A DNA stretch of 64,000 nucleotides from Odiellus spinosus (GCA_963920705.1 OY987231.1:18267024-18331023); one strand, 5' to 3'. Positions 1-12,016 are shown, numbered from the stretch's first letter. Made by a program: numbers and translations. The notes: generated by a model from the letters alone, not told the origin.

Positions 1-494
1 ATTAAAAACAGATTAAAAAAAAAAAACACCCAAAATTAAGCTTTATTAGTTGGGATGTGATCTTGAACTTAAAATAAAAAAACTAACTTACCCTCTTCAT
101 TAACTTCTTTGGGAATTACTGATATAGCCAAAATTAACATAAACACAAGATAAAATTAATCACCCTCTTGGAAATTCATAAATATGCCTCGTTAATAGTC
201 TAAATTACAATGAATTCTACCATTTTCCCTCTGGTATAGCGCTCTACAAACATATTAAAAATTTCAACTGAATTTCATTGTTAAGTTCAACTCTCTTCCA
301 TGACATCATTTAACAAGAGTCATATTTACAGGGTTTCTTGATACAATTCCTCGACATTTCCTTAACCAATTAATTTTTAACCAATTTTTTTGGGTCCATG
401 ACTTTCCCCAACCTTTTGGCCCAATTTTAAAATTCTGACTTTACCTAAAACTGAACTTTTTATTATTATTCTTTACATTCTCTGAAAAGCTTAC
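1..494. other. PRODH intron 3, 5' part
   Basis: AT-rich intron reaching the window edge. I looked on the minus strand for the next expected conserved PRODH segment (RTYFY-type motif) and did not find it. Confidence 0.6.
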
Positions 495-532
495 CAATTT
501 TTCCATCTTCGGAGGCAGCTGATACGCAGCCC
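495..532 (-). CDS. slgA: PRODH exon 3 (38-nt micro-exon)
   Basis: A TTTTATAG acceptor and a GTAAGC donor (489-494) bound 38 nt. In the phase left by exon 2 they read TGCVSAASEDGKI plus one base. The segment falls in the poorly conserved linker that follows the SILDY motif in insect PRODH, so it is supported by splice sites and phase only. Confidence 0.6.
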
Positions 533-3500
533 CTATAAAATTTTAATTTTTGAAATTAAATTAATGAGTGAAAATGAAAAAAAAAAAAATCCTCAAAAGT
601 ATGTAATACTTACGTCATTTCCACTTGCGTGGCTTGCTCCTCGCTTAAATCCTCTTCAGCACTATAATCCAAAATTGATTTGACTCCGAATGAACGTAAC
701 CTCTCTATGGTAGGTTTGATTGACTCTGCATCTTCTCCAGCGACAAACTGGCCATAGAATGTGTGTTTCATGATGAAGCGAAATACTCTGGGTCCAAGTA
801 TTTTTTTGCCATACTTCATCAACTGCAAAGAAAAGTAAATGATATTTAAATTTAAACCCTGTAAGCTCGTTTAAGGGACACAAGATGATGATTTGGACCG
901 AGTTTTAAAAACGTCACACGTACGTAGCGGTTTAGTGGCCAAAAATAAACCAACGATGTAACCTCTATCAAGCTTCCCGTGACGTTTTTCAAACTGGATC
1001 TGATTTCATGTATTCATTCACTGTATCCTGTATAAACCGCGAAACAATCTAAGTGATGCCTCCCCAAATATGCAAGGATATCTACTTCCCCTATTTACTT
1101 CTGGTATAAGTGAAAATTGACTTCTAGTGCCAAAATGTGTTAGTATGCCAGACACTATCTGTAAAACTACATCATATTATCTAATAGCTTCATACTCATC
1201 ACAGCGTAGAGAATAGAGAGAAAAACAAATTCAAGGTTATAGAAAGAAACAAAAATTTAAGAACATTTTTTTTTCACTACTTTTAGATGAACAGTACTTT
1301 TATAATAACGATATAGAATAATAAGTAGAATTTCGTGTTATTATATAACTGCAGCTAATAACCAAAACTAGAGATAGAAGTAGAGCCAAATTACAGCCAA
1401 CAAATTTAAAATAACAGAAATACATTATATCATATTCGAATAATATTAAATTCGAAAATGCTCTTCCGTTATGCACATAGCTTTGACTGTGCATTTTGTT
1501 AATGTCAACGTCGTTGTTAAGCTAGAAAAGAAGGCGTCTTTAAAGTGTATTTAAATTCGTATATAGTCCCTTTAAAAAGGGGAAATCCTGGTAAAATTCG
1601 TTAAAAACTATAGAACAAATCTCGAAATTTTTTTCAAGATTACAAGATTGGTTTACCATCAAGAGAAATGAAACTCAGAAATTTTCCAAATAATTTGGAA
1701 TCTCAACAAATATATCTAAAATCAGAACCAAAACTAATATTTGTTTTTCTTATAAATTCCATTGCATATTGACAAAATGCATTAGTGAGACCATAAAAGA
1801 GAACTAAAAATAAACTTAAAGATAATTAAATTAGTTCCGTTAGAAGCAAACGGAAACAATAAAATCAATACCACAACGAGGAATATTTATTCAAAAAGAT
1901 TGCGCAACTAAGTGAAAGCTCAATTTGAATTGGTGCACTATGAAACTAAAACCAACATCGGAAGGTAATCATCATGCCAATTCAGCAAAAGGAGAAAAAA
2001 AATCGTCCAGGGTTAATTCTAGAAACAAGAACTAAAAGAACATCAGGTCATGGTTTTACTATTGAACTAAAATGAAACCTGGAAAACTTCCCAGGTTGCA
2101 TTCTTGCAACAGGAACTAAAAAAACTGATATAAAAAGTGATATAATTAGAGCTTCGCTACTTAAACATATTTTAAAGAATCTAGATTCATGTCAATACCC
2201 CTCGTTTTGAAATTAAATACTCCCCTTATGTCTTTATTCGATCTTTCAATTAAGGGGAAAACAGAAATTAAAAATGAAACTAAAGTTTTATTCATTTATG
2301 AAATCACTTTGCCAAAAACGTAGGCGAGAAGTTTATGGACAAGAAGTTTTGGGACAAGGTTTTAGGGTTTATATTAGTTTCTAAAATTTTGGTGAAGTAT
2401 GAAATCTAACAAATCAAGGCCCACGTTCTCCGCCTTCAACAGTACAGTGACGATTTTCAGAAAATCGCAATAGCATTATTAAAGGCTCAACTAATATGAT
2501 TTGCCAGAATTTATCCTACACTGAAATTCTACCCAAACCCAAAATAATAATTTAAATGAAGCCCTAAAATATAACCAAACAAATTGTGTAAATATTATTA
2601 CGTTCATAATTTGAATCAAATTAGCTCATAGTTTCCCTTTGATCAATTTGGATTTTGCAGATTTTAAAACTTTTAGGAAAAGAGTTTGGAATTGTCTATT
2701 ATATGGATTTAGACATTTCTGTTAAACAAAAATTAACCAAGATTTTTGGAAGTGTTTTGACCCTTCTGATAAATAAAATATGGACCATGAAAGCCCAAGG
2801 ATATTGGAAACCGTAACAAGATCAGTAATTTAATGGTAATTGGAGGTACTAGAAATTCAGATCAAGTGGACTAGCCCACTAGGTTCTTTGTATATGCAAA
2901 TCTACGAATTACAGGGTCAGATTCAGTCTTCAGAATAGTTTATATATATTGAGCCCCCAATTTGGGGTGTTTGGTTATCATTCAGGGGAAAGGTTCTCAA
3001 CTAAAACCGGCAACTATTTTGGCCAAAACTGTATATGTTTGGTTTTAGTTGAATAAGTTCTGAGGAAAAGTTAAAATTGAGGCGTCCCCTTTTGGTTGGA
3101 GTCCTGGGGCCCGTGTCCCCAAGGACCTCCTTAATATTGTCCTGATAAAATATAGTTTGTGACTTAGTCTGAACTAATTTCACCAATTAACAGATTTTTA
3201 CCTACAACCTAAGTCACCGGAAAAACTTATATAATAAAAGAAAACTTTCAAAAGGCTCTTTCTTAAGCATAAATACTCCTTAATTTACTGGCAAAAAATT
3301 TCTTGGCAAGCCAGTAAAATAACAGAAGCCACATAATTAACTACGTAGTTCTATAAAAAAAATACTTTGGCTTCAGAACCTAATTTGTGTTCAATCACTA
3401 ATCACATTGAGTGTGTATTGAGACCAAAGCTCTAAGTCAATGTCAAAAGTTTTTCCTATCATTGAAAGAAATTATCAATATATATATATACATTTTTATC

Positions 3501-4570
3501 GTATATTTGAGCCATTTTCTTATCATTGTTTTAGATCTTTTTTTCTTCGAATTGATTAATTTGGTCACCAGACTGATTGTAACAATAAAATTGATTTCTT
3601 AATCACAAAATTTCAATTTATTAAACCTCTGAAAGTGATCCTCCTATTCTTTTTGACACAATTAGTCTTTCCATTGTCATAAATATTGCAAACCTTATCT
3701 AAATTTATACTTGTCACATTTCAATCACATTTACCTCTTCTGGAGAAAGGAGGATTGGTTTAGAGGTTTAATTACATATATTAAGAGAAAGTGGGTTAAA
3801 AAGGCTCCTCTACTACTCTATATTTTGGGAGAAAACAAGAAATGTCAAGGCCATGAAATTGAATCTCAATCTTGGGGTAGATTAGGATAATGGATTAAAA
3901 CTCTATAATAGAAGCATTATGAGCAAAATACGCAAAATCTTTAAATTTATTAGCTTAAAGAGGTCTAACTGAAGCTTTCGGGTATTCCTGAACTAAAGAA
4001 AAATTACGGCCGAAAAACTCCATTGGAACTTAGGTATATAGCTAAATTTGTATGCTACAAAATTAAAGAAGGGGCTCATTTCCTGGGCATACATTATATC
4101 AAGTTCTCAACCCAATGAGATTTCAAATCATGGGCTTGGTCCGAGTACAATCTGAGCTTTAACCCAACAAGCAAACCCATCATAGGCCCCATAAAAATTT
4201 TCTTAGTTTTTCATACCATTTGATGATTTTCAACCAGAGAGTCAATGGAACTCAATCGCAAAACAGTCAATGCTCGTATCAGCTCCCACGTAGTTTTGCT
4301 TTTGAAGGCATCTTGGGCACTGTTGAAGGTAAGATCTAGAGGGTCTTTTTGATCATTTGGTTTGTTTTCGGCGGTTTCTAGGTCTCGAGATACTACAGTT
4401 GCAGAAGTGGATTTCCATTTCCAGTGAGGATTGGTCGAAGCGGTAGCTTTTGCTGATTTCCCAAAATGACCAAAACTAGACGAAAGCACGTGGGTCTTGG
4501 AGTAAGAATTTGCAGAAGAGATAAGTTTACTGAATCTCGGTATGGAGAATAAAAAGGGTCCCGAAGCCAT
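495..4570 (-). CDS. slgA: Proline dehydrogenase, mitochondrial (5' part of gene)
   Basis: Proline dehydrogenase is a flavoenzyme of the mitochondrial inner membrane/matrix that oxidises proline to pyrroline-5-carboxylate; the fly gene is sluggish-A. Three exons join in phase on the minus strand: 4217-4570, 614-822 and 495-532. Exon 1 starts at the first ATG (4570) and gives a Ser/Lys-rich, acid-poor N-terminus of about 60 residues, as expected for a mitochondrial presequence. The family-typical segments DPLDLTFN and FKSKTTWELIRAL follow at about residues 76-100. Exon 2 carries LMKYGKKILG, FYGQFVAGED and FGVKSILDYSAEED, strongly matching the PRODH N-terminal region. The FAD-binding barrel is not in the window, so the gene runs off the left edge. 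Intron 1 is 3.4 kb and intron 2 is 81 bp. Family assignment is confident; exon 3 is less certain because that part of the protein is variable. Confidence 0.9.
614..822 (-). CDS. slgA: PRODH exon 2
   Basis: The acceptor CTTTGCAG ends at 823 and the donor GTAAGT is at 608-613. The 209-nt exon opens LMKYGKKILGPRVF and closes SEEQATQVEM plus two bases, leaving phase 2. Confidence 0.92.
823..4216 (-). other. PRODH intron 1
   Basis: AT-rich intron without credible exons. At 1057-1103 it holds the right end of the CAGAAGTAAA inverted-repeat element seen in full at 32191-32451. Nothing else was recognised; short open frames here are chance. Confidence 0.7.
1057..1103 (-). repeat. Solo end of CAGAAGTAAA-type MITE
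   Basis: About 45 bp ending CTATTTACTTCTG match the right terminus of the element at 32191-32451 with few differences. The other end is not visible here, so this is a truncated copy. Confidence 0.6.
4217..4570 (-). CDS. slgA: PRODH exon 1
   Basis: 118 codons, phase 0 at the donor GTATGA (4211-4216). It encodes the mitochondrial presequence and the start of the conserved domain, ending SLVENHQM. No in-frame ATG upstream of 4570 looks better. Confidence 0.88.
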
Positions 4571-4690
4571 TTATCAACTTTAACAGCTAGCTTATCTTCT
4601 TTTCAACTTATTATAATGGACCTAGGCTTATCTGACACGCGCGATAATATTATATTATAAAAGAATACTAGGCACGCGTTCGAGATTTAT
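4571..4690 (-). promoter_or_regulatory. Candidate PRODH promoter
   Basis: Read on the minus strand, the 120 bp before the PRODH start carry an AT box (TTTTATAATATAAT) and two AGATAAG GATA-type sites close to the ATG. GATA factors often drive insect fat-body and metabolic genes, but the assignment here is inference from short motifs. Confidence 0.35.
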
Positions 4691-4839
4691 TGAAAAATAC
4701 AAATCTTATCACAGAAAAACTTCAAGTTCACAAAGGAAAATTACCCCGGATCATCACACGCGCCTAACTTCAACGAGCCTCTGTTTCTTAATTCCCTTAT
4801 TTCTATCTGTCGCACTCGTTCGTAAAGTTTCCGTTCTTA

Positions 4840-5028
4840 TGTCATATGAAGTTGCGCAATCTATAGCCCTATGAGCATGCGCCCATTGCGCCGTCATTAA
4901 ACCCCGCCCATAAAAGTCTTAAGCGAAGCCAGCCGCCAGCCCGCCACTGCCGCGCTCAGCGATGTGAGCCTGTGTGACAACTTGCTTCGTTAGGTCAACT
5001 TCTAACAAACTTAAACAAAGTAACAAGG
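4840..5028 (+). promoter_or_regulatory. GC-rich patch, possible bidirectional promoter / first exon
   Basis: A CpG-rich island in AT-rich surroundings, with an NRF1-like GAGCATGCGCCC, a CCCCGCCC box and CATAAAAG (about 4910) in plus orientation. It ends at a donor-like AACAAG|GTATAG near 5028. The position, 270 bp upstream of the PRODH start on the other strand, suits a divergent promoter. Confidence 0.35.
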
Positions 5029-5374
5029 TATAGGTAATAATATTAAAAAATATTATAAATTTCTTTTATTAAACTTTATTCTGCGTCTTAAAGATTTACA
5101 ACTCAACCTTCTGACGAAAGTGTCCAAGAAAATTGGAAATTTGTAAGTAAAATACTACTACTTAACCAAGGCTTAGTTTCTTTCCCCCTCCCCTTTATTT
5201 TTATTCTTAAATTTTTTGGTAAGTTTCGGCAGTTAGGGCTGTGCGCTGTGAATCTGTGATGATGGTTTCCTAATTTTCCTTCGATATGCCAATCCCAGAC
5301 TTGAGATAATGCCGTGGAAAGATTCCCGCATTTAATTCTATTTTTACCAGGCTATATCACTCTTCTTTAGGAAC

Positions 5375-6093
5375 ATGTTTTCTAATATTCAACGACAGAA
5401 AGGCCTGGTAAGTTTTAGTTAGTCACTAGTTTTGTTAGATATCCCGAAACTGCTACCTTCTTAGTTTAATGCTGCGAGATATCTTTTCAAACAGTGGGAA
5501 ATCATATTAATTTGCCATCTATATTATTTCGGATTTATTAATATACATAGCCTGAATAATTTTGGGCATATTTTTAAGGGCCTAAAGCCCTCGAAGATAA
5601 AGAGCAGCTGAAGTTAATAGCCGACTTATTTAGTTAAGGGTAAAAAGCAGAAAATCTACATACACAATCATTATGTAACATTCGGATGAAGTTTGAATTC
5701 ATTAACATTAATGTAAAAGAGAAATTGACGAGGGAACTAAATAGCGATTGTAAGATTACTTGCAGGCCCCAGCTATGTTCTACAAATTAGGTATAAATAT
5801 TAAATGCAGGTTAGTCCTCTCAGATATAGATTCTATAAAAAAGTCAAGCTCTTAAAAGATTTTACACCGAATTGAATTCCGTAGTTTTCTAGCACCCTGT
5901 AAGGTTCAAATTTATGCCTCGCCCTCATGGGTCTTTGCCGTGTTATAGTGGTTAATATAATATAGATAAAGTGGTGCATTCACAATCTTGATGATTTTGT
6001 TTTGTCAGACTCGAAGCTGTTCGAGTAACAAGCCAGACTATTTTCTATTTGACATTGTAGGTTTCCATTCTGACCCCGTATACGAACAAAAAT
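5375..6093 (+). CDS. Speculative small spliced ORF divergent from PRODH
   Basis: An ATG at 5375 opens 11 codons up to a strong donor CTG|GTAAGT (5408), preceded by a TTTTTACCAG acceptor at 5350. A 25-nt segment 5766-5790 has TTGCAG before and GTATAA after it. A third acceptor, ACATTGTAG, ends at 6060. Joined in phase these read a peptide of about 30 aa ending at TGA near 6093. I recognise no family. The parts are so short that chance is a real possibility; the support is only splice-site quality, phase and the nearby GC-rich patch. Confidence 0.18.
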
Positions 6094-7194
6094 GATCTGA
6101 TTGGAAATTCTTGGAGGGTTTGATGCTTTGAAGTATAAAGAACCTCCCACATCCTTCGTTGAGGGATTGCCATCTTAGTGTTATTTAATTTCAGGAATAG
6201 AAGTCACGCAGTCTTTTAAGACTTTATTTAATTCAATGGGTCTGTAGATTGGCTTTCCACTCTTTTATAAATACATATAAGATAATGTCCAGATATATTT
6301 TTTAATTTCCGTCAAAGGGTGTACATTCCGACTTCTGGATGTAAAAATCCGAAGTTTATTCCCCCTAGAGAGTGAAGCGGGTTAGATTTTATTATTCCGA
6401 AGTGGGGGCAGAATATTGGAACTTTTAAATCAGGGGGTCGGACCCCATATTTGAAAAAAATCAAGTCAGGGTTTTGTTCAACGGTTCGAGGCTAGATTTC
6501 TGAATTCAATGATTTACTCTAAACTAATTAACATTTGCATCTCCTTAATTTTACGAATAACTTTTTAACTGCCTTGATTTAGTCATACTGAAAATTCAAG
6601 TGGCCTAATTCATCTTGAGGTGAATCACGTACATTCTTAACTATTTGAATTGTGTATTTGAGATTGGCTTGCTAGATTTTTCTCGAATTTTAGTTTAGTT
6701 CAGTTTATAATAGTTTTAGATTTTCACAATTTTTACTTTTATGTCTAACGGTAACCCGACTGGTTTTTAAATAGGTTAGCTCTTCCCTGACAAAGAGATT
6801 ATTTTTAACACTAATTTGTCACACGAATTTAAGATATTTTTTTTACAAAGTTAGCGAAAGCTGGGGCAGTTTCATACGTAATTTTAAGCAACCTATGGGT
6901 TAGAACTAATTGGACTCCTGTAGAGTAGTTTGCACCACGCTGATTTTGTAGCTTAGACGGTTCTCTTGTGGCGAGAGTTGTGATGCAATAATTAACATGG
7001 TTCCTACTTTTAATTAATTATTTTCCTATTTTATAATATATGTTACACTTTTTTCTTCCTATTTTATCCTATATTTTACAAAAAATTCTTCCTATATTTC
7101 CTATATTTCCTATATAGGATTTACAGTGGTCACCCTGTGGTTAATATAACATAGATAATGTGGAAACCCTGTATGCGACTCTTACCAAAAAAAG

Positions 7195-7352
7195 TTAGTC
7201 TTAAGAAATCTTGGGGAAGTCTTTCGGATGTCTTATTTAGTCTTAAGAGGTCTTAGGGAAGTCTTTCATTACGTCAATACGTCTTGGGGAAGTTTAAAAA
7301 TCTTCCTCAAGACCTTTGTAGTGTTCTTGAAGACCTCTTCAGATCAGACTAA
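7195..7352. repeat. Degenerate inverted repeat rich in GTCTT/AAGAC
   Basis: The left half repeats TCTTAAGA..TCTTGGGGAAGTCTT twice about 57 bp apart. The right half carries the reverse complement (CTTCCTCAAGACC, CTTGAAGACC) and ends AGACTAA, matching the TTAGTCT start. It is probably an old foldback element. Confidence 0.4.
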
Positions 7353-7567
7353 TATTTTTCTGTAAGGGGAAGACTAATTCGGTCAATCCATGTGAATTCG
7401 ACTTGAGGAAAAAGGGCCTAATTTTAAATTTCAACCATTATTTTTCTACGGATATATAAGCGTAAGAAACTGTTATTTACTAAGTTTGAGATTCCTAAAA
7501 AATTATTCCTCAAGTTATAATTTTTTAAAATGTTTTGCATAAATTTGGATTTTAAACTTTAAAAATA

Positions 7568-7750
7568 ATAAAGCTTTATTAGCCAGTTACACCCCCTCGC
7601 CTTCTCGAACACCTTTAAGAGATCACGCACCGACAGGAAGCCCATCTACACCCAAAACGAAAATTGACTGATCCATCGTCACTAACTGATAACTAACTGA
7701 ACTTATCAGATTTGGCTAAAAGTCGGACTAAAGCTGCTGATTATTTTTAA
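7568..7750 (+). pseudogene. Truncated, frameshifted copy of the ESS2 last exon
   Basis: The segment matches the last exon of ESS2 from AlaLeuLeuAlaSerTyr (KALLASYTPSPSRTP) to the TAA, in opposite orientation to the gene. A 14-bp deletion between two AAAAC-containing positions shifts the frame and creates a TGA at about 7670. Other changes include two substitutions near TGATAACTAACTGAA. Upstream exons are absent. It is a non-functional fragment brought here with the palindrome arm. Confidence 0.9.
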
Positions 7751-8064
7751 GTACTTAGCAATTAAGCCTAAATTTTGTGAAAATATTTAAATACTGTATA
7801 AAGTGGGAAAAAAAAAAATAAAATCATTCAATAAAAATATTTCTTTCTTGAAAAAATTTTAGTTTGGTTTTATCACTTTTTAGCTAGACCCAACCCTAGT
7901 GGGATCTAGGTACTGTATTCACTGCGACGTCGGCGTCGGCGTTGGCTTCGGCGTTGTGCAAGAAGACGAAATACGTCATCGAATCGAAAAAACTTCGTTT
8001 CTTACTCACCAGACGTCACGACGTGATGTCCGATACAAATTTAAAATATATACTTGTATTTAAT
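7568..8064 (+). repeat. Palindrome left arm (ESS2 3' end copy)
   Basis: It covers the last-exon fragment, the 3' UTR with the AATAAA at 7830-7835, and about 210 bp of the flank downstream of ESS2, including a GTCGGCGTCGGCGTTGGC tract. The tract is 6 bp longer than in the right arm. Homology stops at 8064 (TTGTATTTAAT). Confidence 0.9.
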
Positions 8065-8257
8065 GCTATGTACCCATAAGCGCAGTTGCCAAAAGAGCAG
8101 TTCCCATTTGCGCACTCCCATAATAGCGGTTTCTCAAAAGCGCAGTTTTGCCAAAAGAGCAGTTTCTCAAAAGCGCGCTTTCCAAAAGAGCAGTTCTCAT
8201 TTGTGCACTTACAAAAGGGTGTTTTCGTATAAACACATTCTCTTATAATTGTAAAAT
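8065..8257. repeat. Degenerate short repeats between left arm and satellite
   Basis: Three diverged copies of a roughly 27-bp unit built around CCAAAAGAGCAGTT followed by CTCATTTGCGCAC, with extra AAGCGCAGTT pieces. Not found on the right side. Confidence 0.6.
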
Positions 8258-8497
8258 AAATAATCTCAATTTTCCAAATCTCAAAAATCTCAATTTTCCA
8301 AATCTCAAAAATCTCAATTTTCCGAATCTCAATTTTCCCAAATCTCAATTTTCCAAATCTCAATTTTCCAAATCTCAATTTCCCAAATCTCAATTTTCCC
8401 AATCTCAATTTTCCCAATCTCAATTTTCCCAATCTCAATTTTCCCAATCTCAATTTTCCCAATCTCAATTTTCCCAATCTCAATTTTCCCAATCTCA
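8258..8497 (+). repeat. Satellite block, 15-bp monomer (type B)
   Basis: Tandem CAATTTTCCNAATCT, about 15 bp, with a run of near-identical copies at 8395-8490 and AAAAATCT-expanded units at the left. Confidence 0.9.
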
Positions 8498-9530
8498 GGA
8501 GGTGTATTTTTTATTTATTTTTAATTACAGTGGGTGTATTTATTATTTATTTTTATTTACAGGGGGTGTATTTATTTATTTTTATTTACAGGGGGTGTAT
8601 TTGTTATTTATTTTTATTTACAGGGGGTGTATATATTATTTATTTTCATTTACAGGGGGTGTATTTATTATTTATTTTTATTTACAGGTGGTGTATTTAT
8701 TTTTATTTACAGTGGTGTATTTATTTTTATTTACAGGGGTGTATTTATTATTTATATTTACAGCGGGTGTATTTATTATTTATTTTTATTTAAAGGGGGT
8801 GTATTTATTATTTATTTTTATTTACAGGGGGTGTATTTATTATTTATTTTTATTTACAGGGAGTGTATTTATTATTTATTTTTATTTACAGGGGTGTATT
8901 TATTTTTATTTACAGGGGGTGTATTTATTTATTTTTATTTACAGGGGGTGTATTTATTATTTATTTTTATTTACAGGGGGTGTATTAATTATTTTTTTTT
9001 ACAGGGGGTGTATTTATTTATTTTTATTTACAGGGGGTGTATTTATTATTTATTTTTATTTACAGGGGGTGTATTTATTTATTTTTATTTACAGGGGGTG
9101 TATTAATTATTTTTTATTTACAGGGGGTGTATTTATTTATTTTTATTTACAGGGGGTGTATTTATTATTTATTTTTATTTACAGGGGGTGTATTAATTAT
9201 TTATTTTATTTACAGGGGGTGTATTTATTTTTATTTACAGGGGGTGTATTTATTTTTATTTACAGGGGGTGTATTTATTATTTATTTTTATTTACAGGGG
9301 GTGTATTTATTTATTTTTATTTACAGGGGGTGTATTAATTATTTATTTTTATTTACAGGGGGTGTATTTATTTATTTTTATTTACAGGGGGTGTATTTAT
9401 TATTAATTTTTATTTACAGGGGGTGTATTTATTATTTATTTTTATTTACAGGGGGTGTATTTATTTATTTTTATTTACAGGGGGTGTATTTATAATTTAT
9501 TTTTATTTACAGGGGGTGTATTTATTATAT
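8498..9530 (+). repeat. Satellite block, 32-bp monomer (type A), G-rich on plus
   Basis: The unit starts GGGGGTGTATTTATTATTTA and ends TTTTTATTTACA. Shortened 29- and 25-bp units (one or two TTAT/TATT pieces missing) are common here, so this block is more heterogeneous than those near the centre. Confidence 0.95.
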
Positions 9531-9668
9531 TTATCTCAATTTTCCAATTCTCAATTGTCCAAATCTCAATTTTCCCAATCTCAATTTTCCAAATCTCAAT
9601 TTTCCAAATCTCAATTTTCCAAATCTCAATTTACCCAATCTCAATTTTCCCAATCTCAATTTTCCCAA
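9531..9668 (+). repeat. Satellite block, 15-bp monomer (type B)
   Basis: About nine CAATTTTCC(A/C)AATCT units interrupt the 32-bp array. Confidence 0.9.
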
Positions 9669-10193
9669 GTGATGTATTTACAAGTGGCGTATTTATTATT
9701 TTTATTTACAAGTGGTGTATTTATTATTTATTTTTATTTACAGGGGGTGTATTTATTATTTATTTTTATTTACAGGGGGTGTATTTATTTTTATTTACAG
9801 GGGGTGTATTTATTATTTATTTTTATTTACAGGGGGTGTATTTATTATATATTTTTATTTACAGGGGGTTTATTTATTATTTATTTTTATTTACAGGGGG
9901 CGTATTTATTATTTATTTTTATTTACAGGGGGCGTATTTATTATTTATTTTTATTTACTGGTGGCGTATTTATTATTTATTTTCATTTACAGGGGGTGTA
10001 TTTATTTATTTTTATTTACAGGGGGTGAATTTATTTATTTTTATTTACAGGGAGTGTATTTATTAATTATTTTTATTTACAGGGGGTGTATTTATTATTA
10101 ATTTTTATTTACAGGGAGTGTATTTATTATTTATTTTTATTTACAGGGGGTATATTTATTATTTATTTTTATTTACAGGTGTATTTATTATAT
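9669..10193 (+). repeat. Satellite block, 32-bp monomer (type A)
   Basis: Variants with GGGGGCGTATTT and CTGGTGGCG are frequent in this block, marking a diverged sub-array. Confidence 0.95.
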
Positions 10194-10411
10194 TTATCTC
10201 AATTTTCCAAATCCCAATTTTCCAAATCTCAATTTTCCAAATCTCAATTTTCCCAATCTCAATTTTCCCAATCTCAATTTTCCAAATCTCAATTTTCCCA
10301 ATCTCAATTTTCCCAATCTCAATTTTCCCAATCTCAATTTTTCCAATCTCAATTTTTCCAATCTCAATTTTTCCAATCTCAATTTTCCCAATCTCAATTT
10401 TCCAATTCTCA
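10194..10411 (+). repeat. Satellite block, 15-bp monomer (type B)
   Basis: About 14 units. It starts with the same ATTATATTTATCTCAATTTTCC junction as the block at 9531, so the two A-to-B junctions share an origin. Confidence 0.9.
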
Positions 10412-11344
10412 GGTGTATTTATTATTTATTTTTATTTACAGGGGGTGTATTTATTATTTATTTTTATTTACAGGGGGTGTATTTATTATTTATTTTTATT
10501 TACAGGGGGTGTATTTATTATTTATTTTTATTTACAGGGGGTGTATTTATTATTTATTTTTATTTACAGGGGGTGTATTTATTTTTATTTACAGGGGGTG
10601 TATTTATTATTTATTTTTATTTACAGGGGGTGTATTTATTATTTATTTTTATTTACAGGGGGTGTATTTATTATTTATTTTTATTTACAGGGGGTGTATT
10701 TATTATTTATTTTTATTTACAGGGGGTGTATTTATTATTTATTTTTATTTACAGGGGGTGTATTTATTATTTATTTTTATTTACAGGGGGTGTATTTATT
10801 ATTTATTTTTATTTACAGGGGGTGTATTTATTATTTATTTTTATTTACAGGGGGTGTATTTATTATTTATTTTTATTTACAGGGGGTGTATTTATTATTT
10901 ATTTTTATCTACAGGGGGTGTATTTATTATTTATTTTTATTTACAGGGGGTGTATTTATTATTTATTTTTATTTACAGGGGGTGTATTTATTATTAATTT
11001 TTATTTACAGGGGGTGTATTTATTATTAATGTTTATTTACAAGGGGTGTATTTATTATTTATTTTTATTTACAGGGGGTGTATTTATTATTTATTTTTAT
11101 TTACAGGGGGTGTATTTATTATTTATTTTTATTTACAGGGGGTGTATTTATTATTTATTTTTATTTACAGGGGGCGTATTTATTATTTATTTTTATTTAC
11201 TGGGGGCGTATTTATTAATTATTTTTATTTACTGGGGGTGTATTTATTTATTTTTATTTACAGACGGTGAATTTATTTATTTTTATTTACAGACGGTGAA
11301 TTTATTTATTTTTAATTACAGGGAGTGTATTTAGTATTTATTTT
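10412..11344 (+). repeat. Satellite block, 32-bp monomer (type A), homogeneous
   Basis: Nearly identical units from 10430 to 10990, then variants (ACAGACGGTGAA) towards 11300. Confidence 0.95.
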
Positions 11345-11562
11345 TCCAAATCTCAATTTTCCAAATCTCAAAAAATCCCAATTTTCCAAATCTCAATTTT
11401 CCAAATCTCAAAAATCTCAAATCTCAAATCTCAAAAATCTCAAATCTCAAAAATCTCAAATCTCAAAAATCTCAAATCTCAAAAATCTCAAATCTCAAAA
11501 ATCTCAAATCTCAAATCTCAAAAATCTCAAATCTCAAAAAATCTCAATTTTCCAAGTCTCAT
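11345..11562 (+). repeat. Satellite block, mixed 15/16-bp monomers (types B and C)
   Basis: It begins with TTTTCCAAATCTCAA units, then switches to a 16-bp unit alternating AAAAATCTC and AAATCTC, and closes with TTTTCCAAGTCTCA. The closing junction recurs in reverse complement at about 12671 and 15557. Confidence 0.9.
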
Positions 11563-12016
11563 TTATTATTTTTATTTTTCACAGGGGGTGTATTTATTAT
11601 TATTATTTTTTACAGGGGGTGTATTTATTATTTTTATTTTTTACAGGGGGTGTATTTATTATTTTTATTTTTTACAGGGGGTGTATTTATTATTTTTATT
11701 TTTTACAGGGGGTGTATTTATAATTTTTATTTTTTACAGGGGGTGTATTTATTATTTTTATTTTTTACAGGGGGTGTATTTATTATTTTTATTTTTTACA
11801 GGGGGTGTATTTATTATTTTTATTTTTTACAGGGGGTGTATTTTTTATTTTTATTTTTTACAGGGGGTGTATTTATTATTTTTATTTTTTACAGGGGTGT
11901 ATTTATTATTTTTATTTTTTACAGGGGGTGTATTTTATATTTTTATTTTTTACAGGGGGTGTATTTATTATTTTTATTTTTTACAGGGGGTGTATTTATT
12001 ATTTTTATTTTTTTTT
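11563..12016 (+). repeat. Satellite block, 31-bp monomer (type A2), G-rich on plus
   Basis: The variant of the A unit has GGGGGTGTATTTATTATTTT and then TATTTTTTACA. It reaches the symmetry centre. Confidence 0.95.

Larger units (their letters stand above)
5030..7567. other. Intergenic, PRODH to palindrome
   Basis: AT-rich DNA with no convincing gene apart from the speculative small ORF. Near 7195-7352 there is a decayed inverted repeat. The stretch ends abruptly at 7568, where homology to the ESS2 tail begins. Confidence 0.6.
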
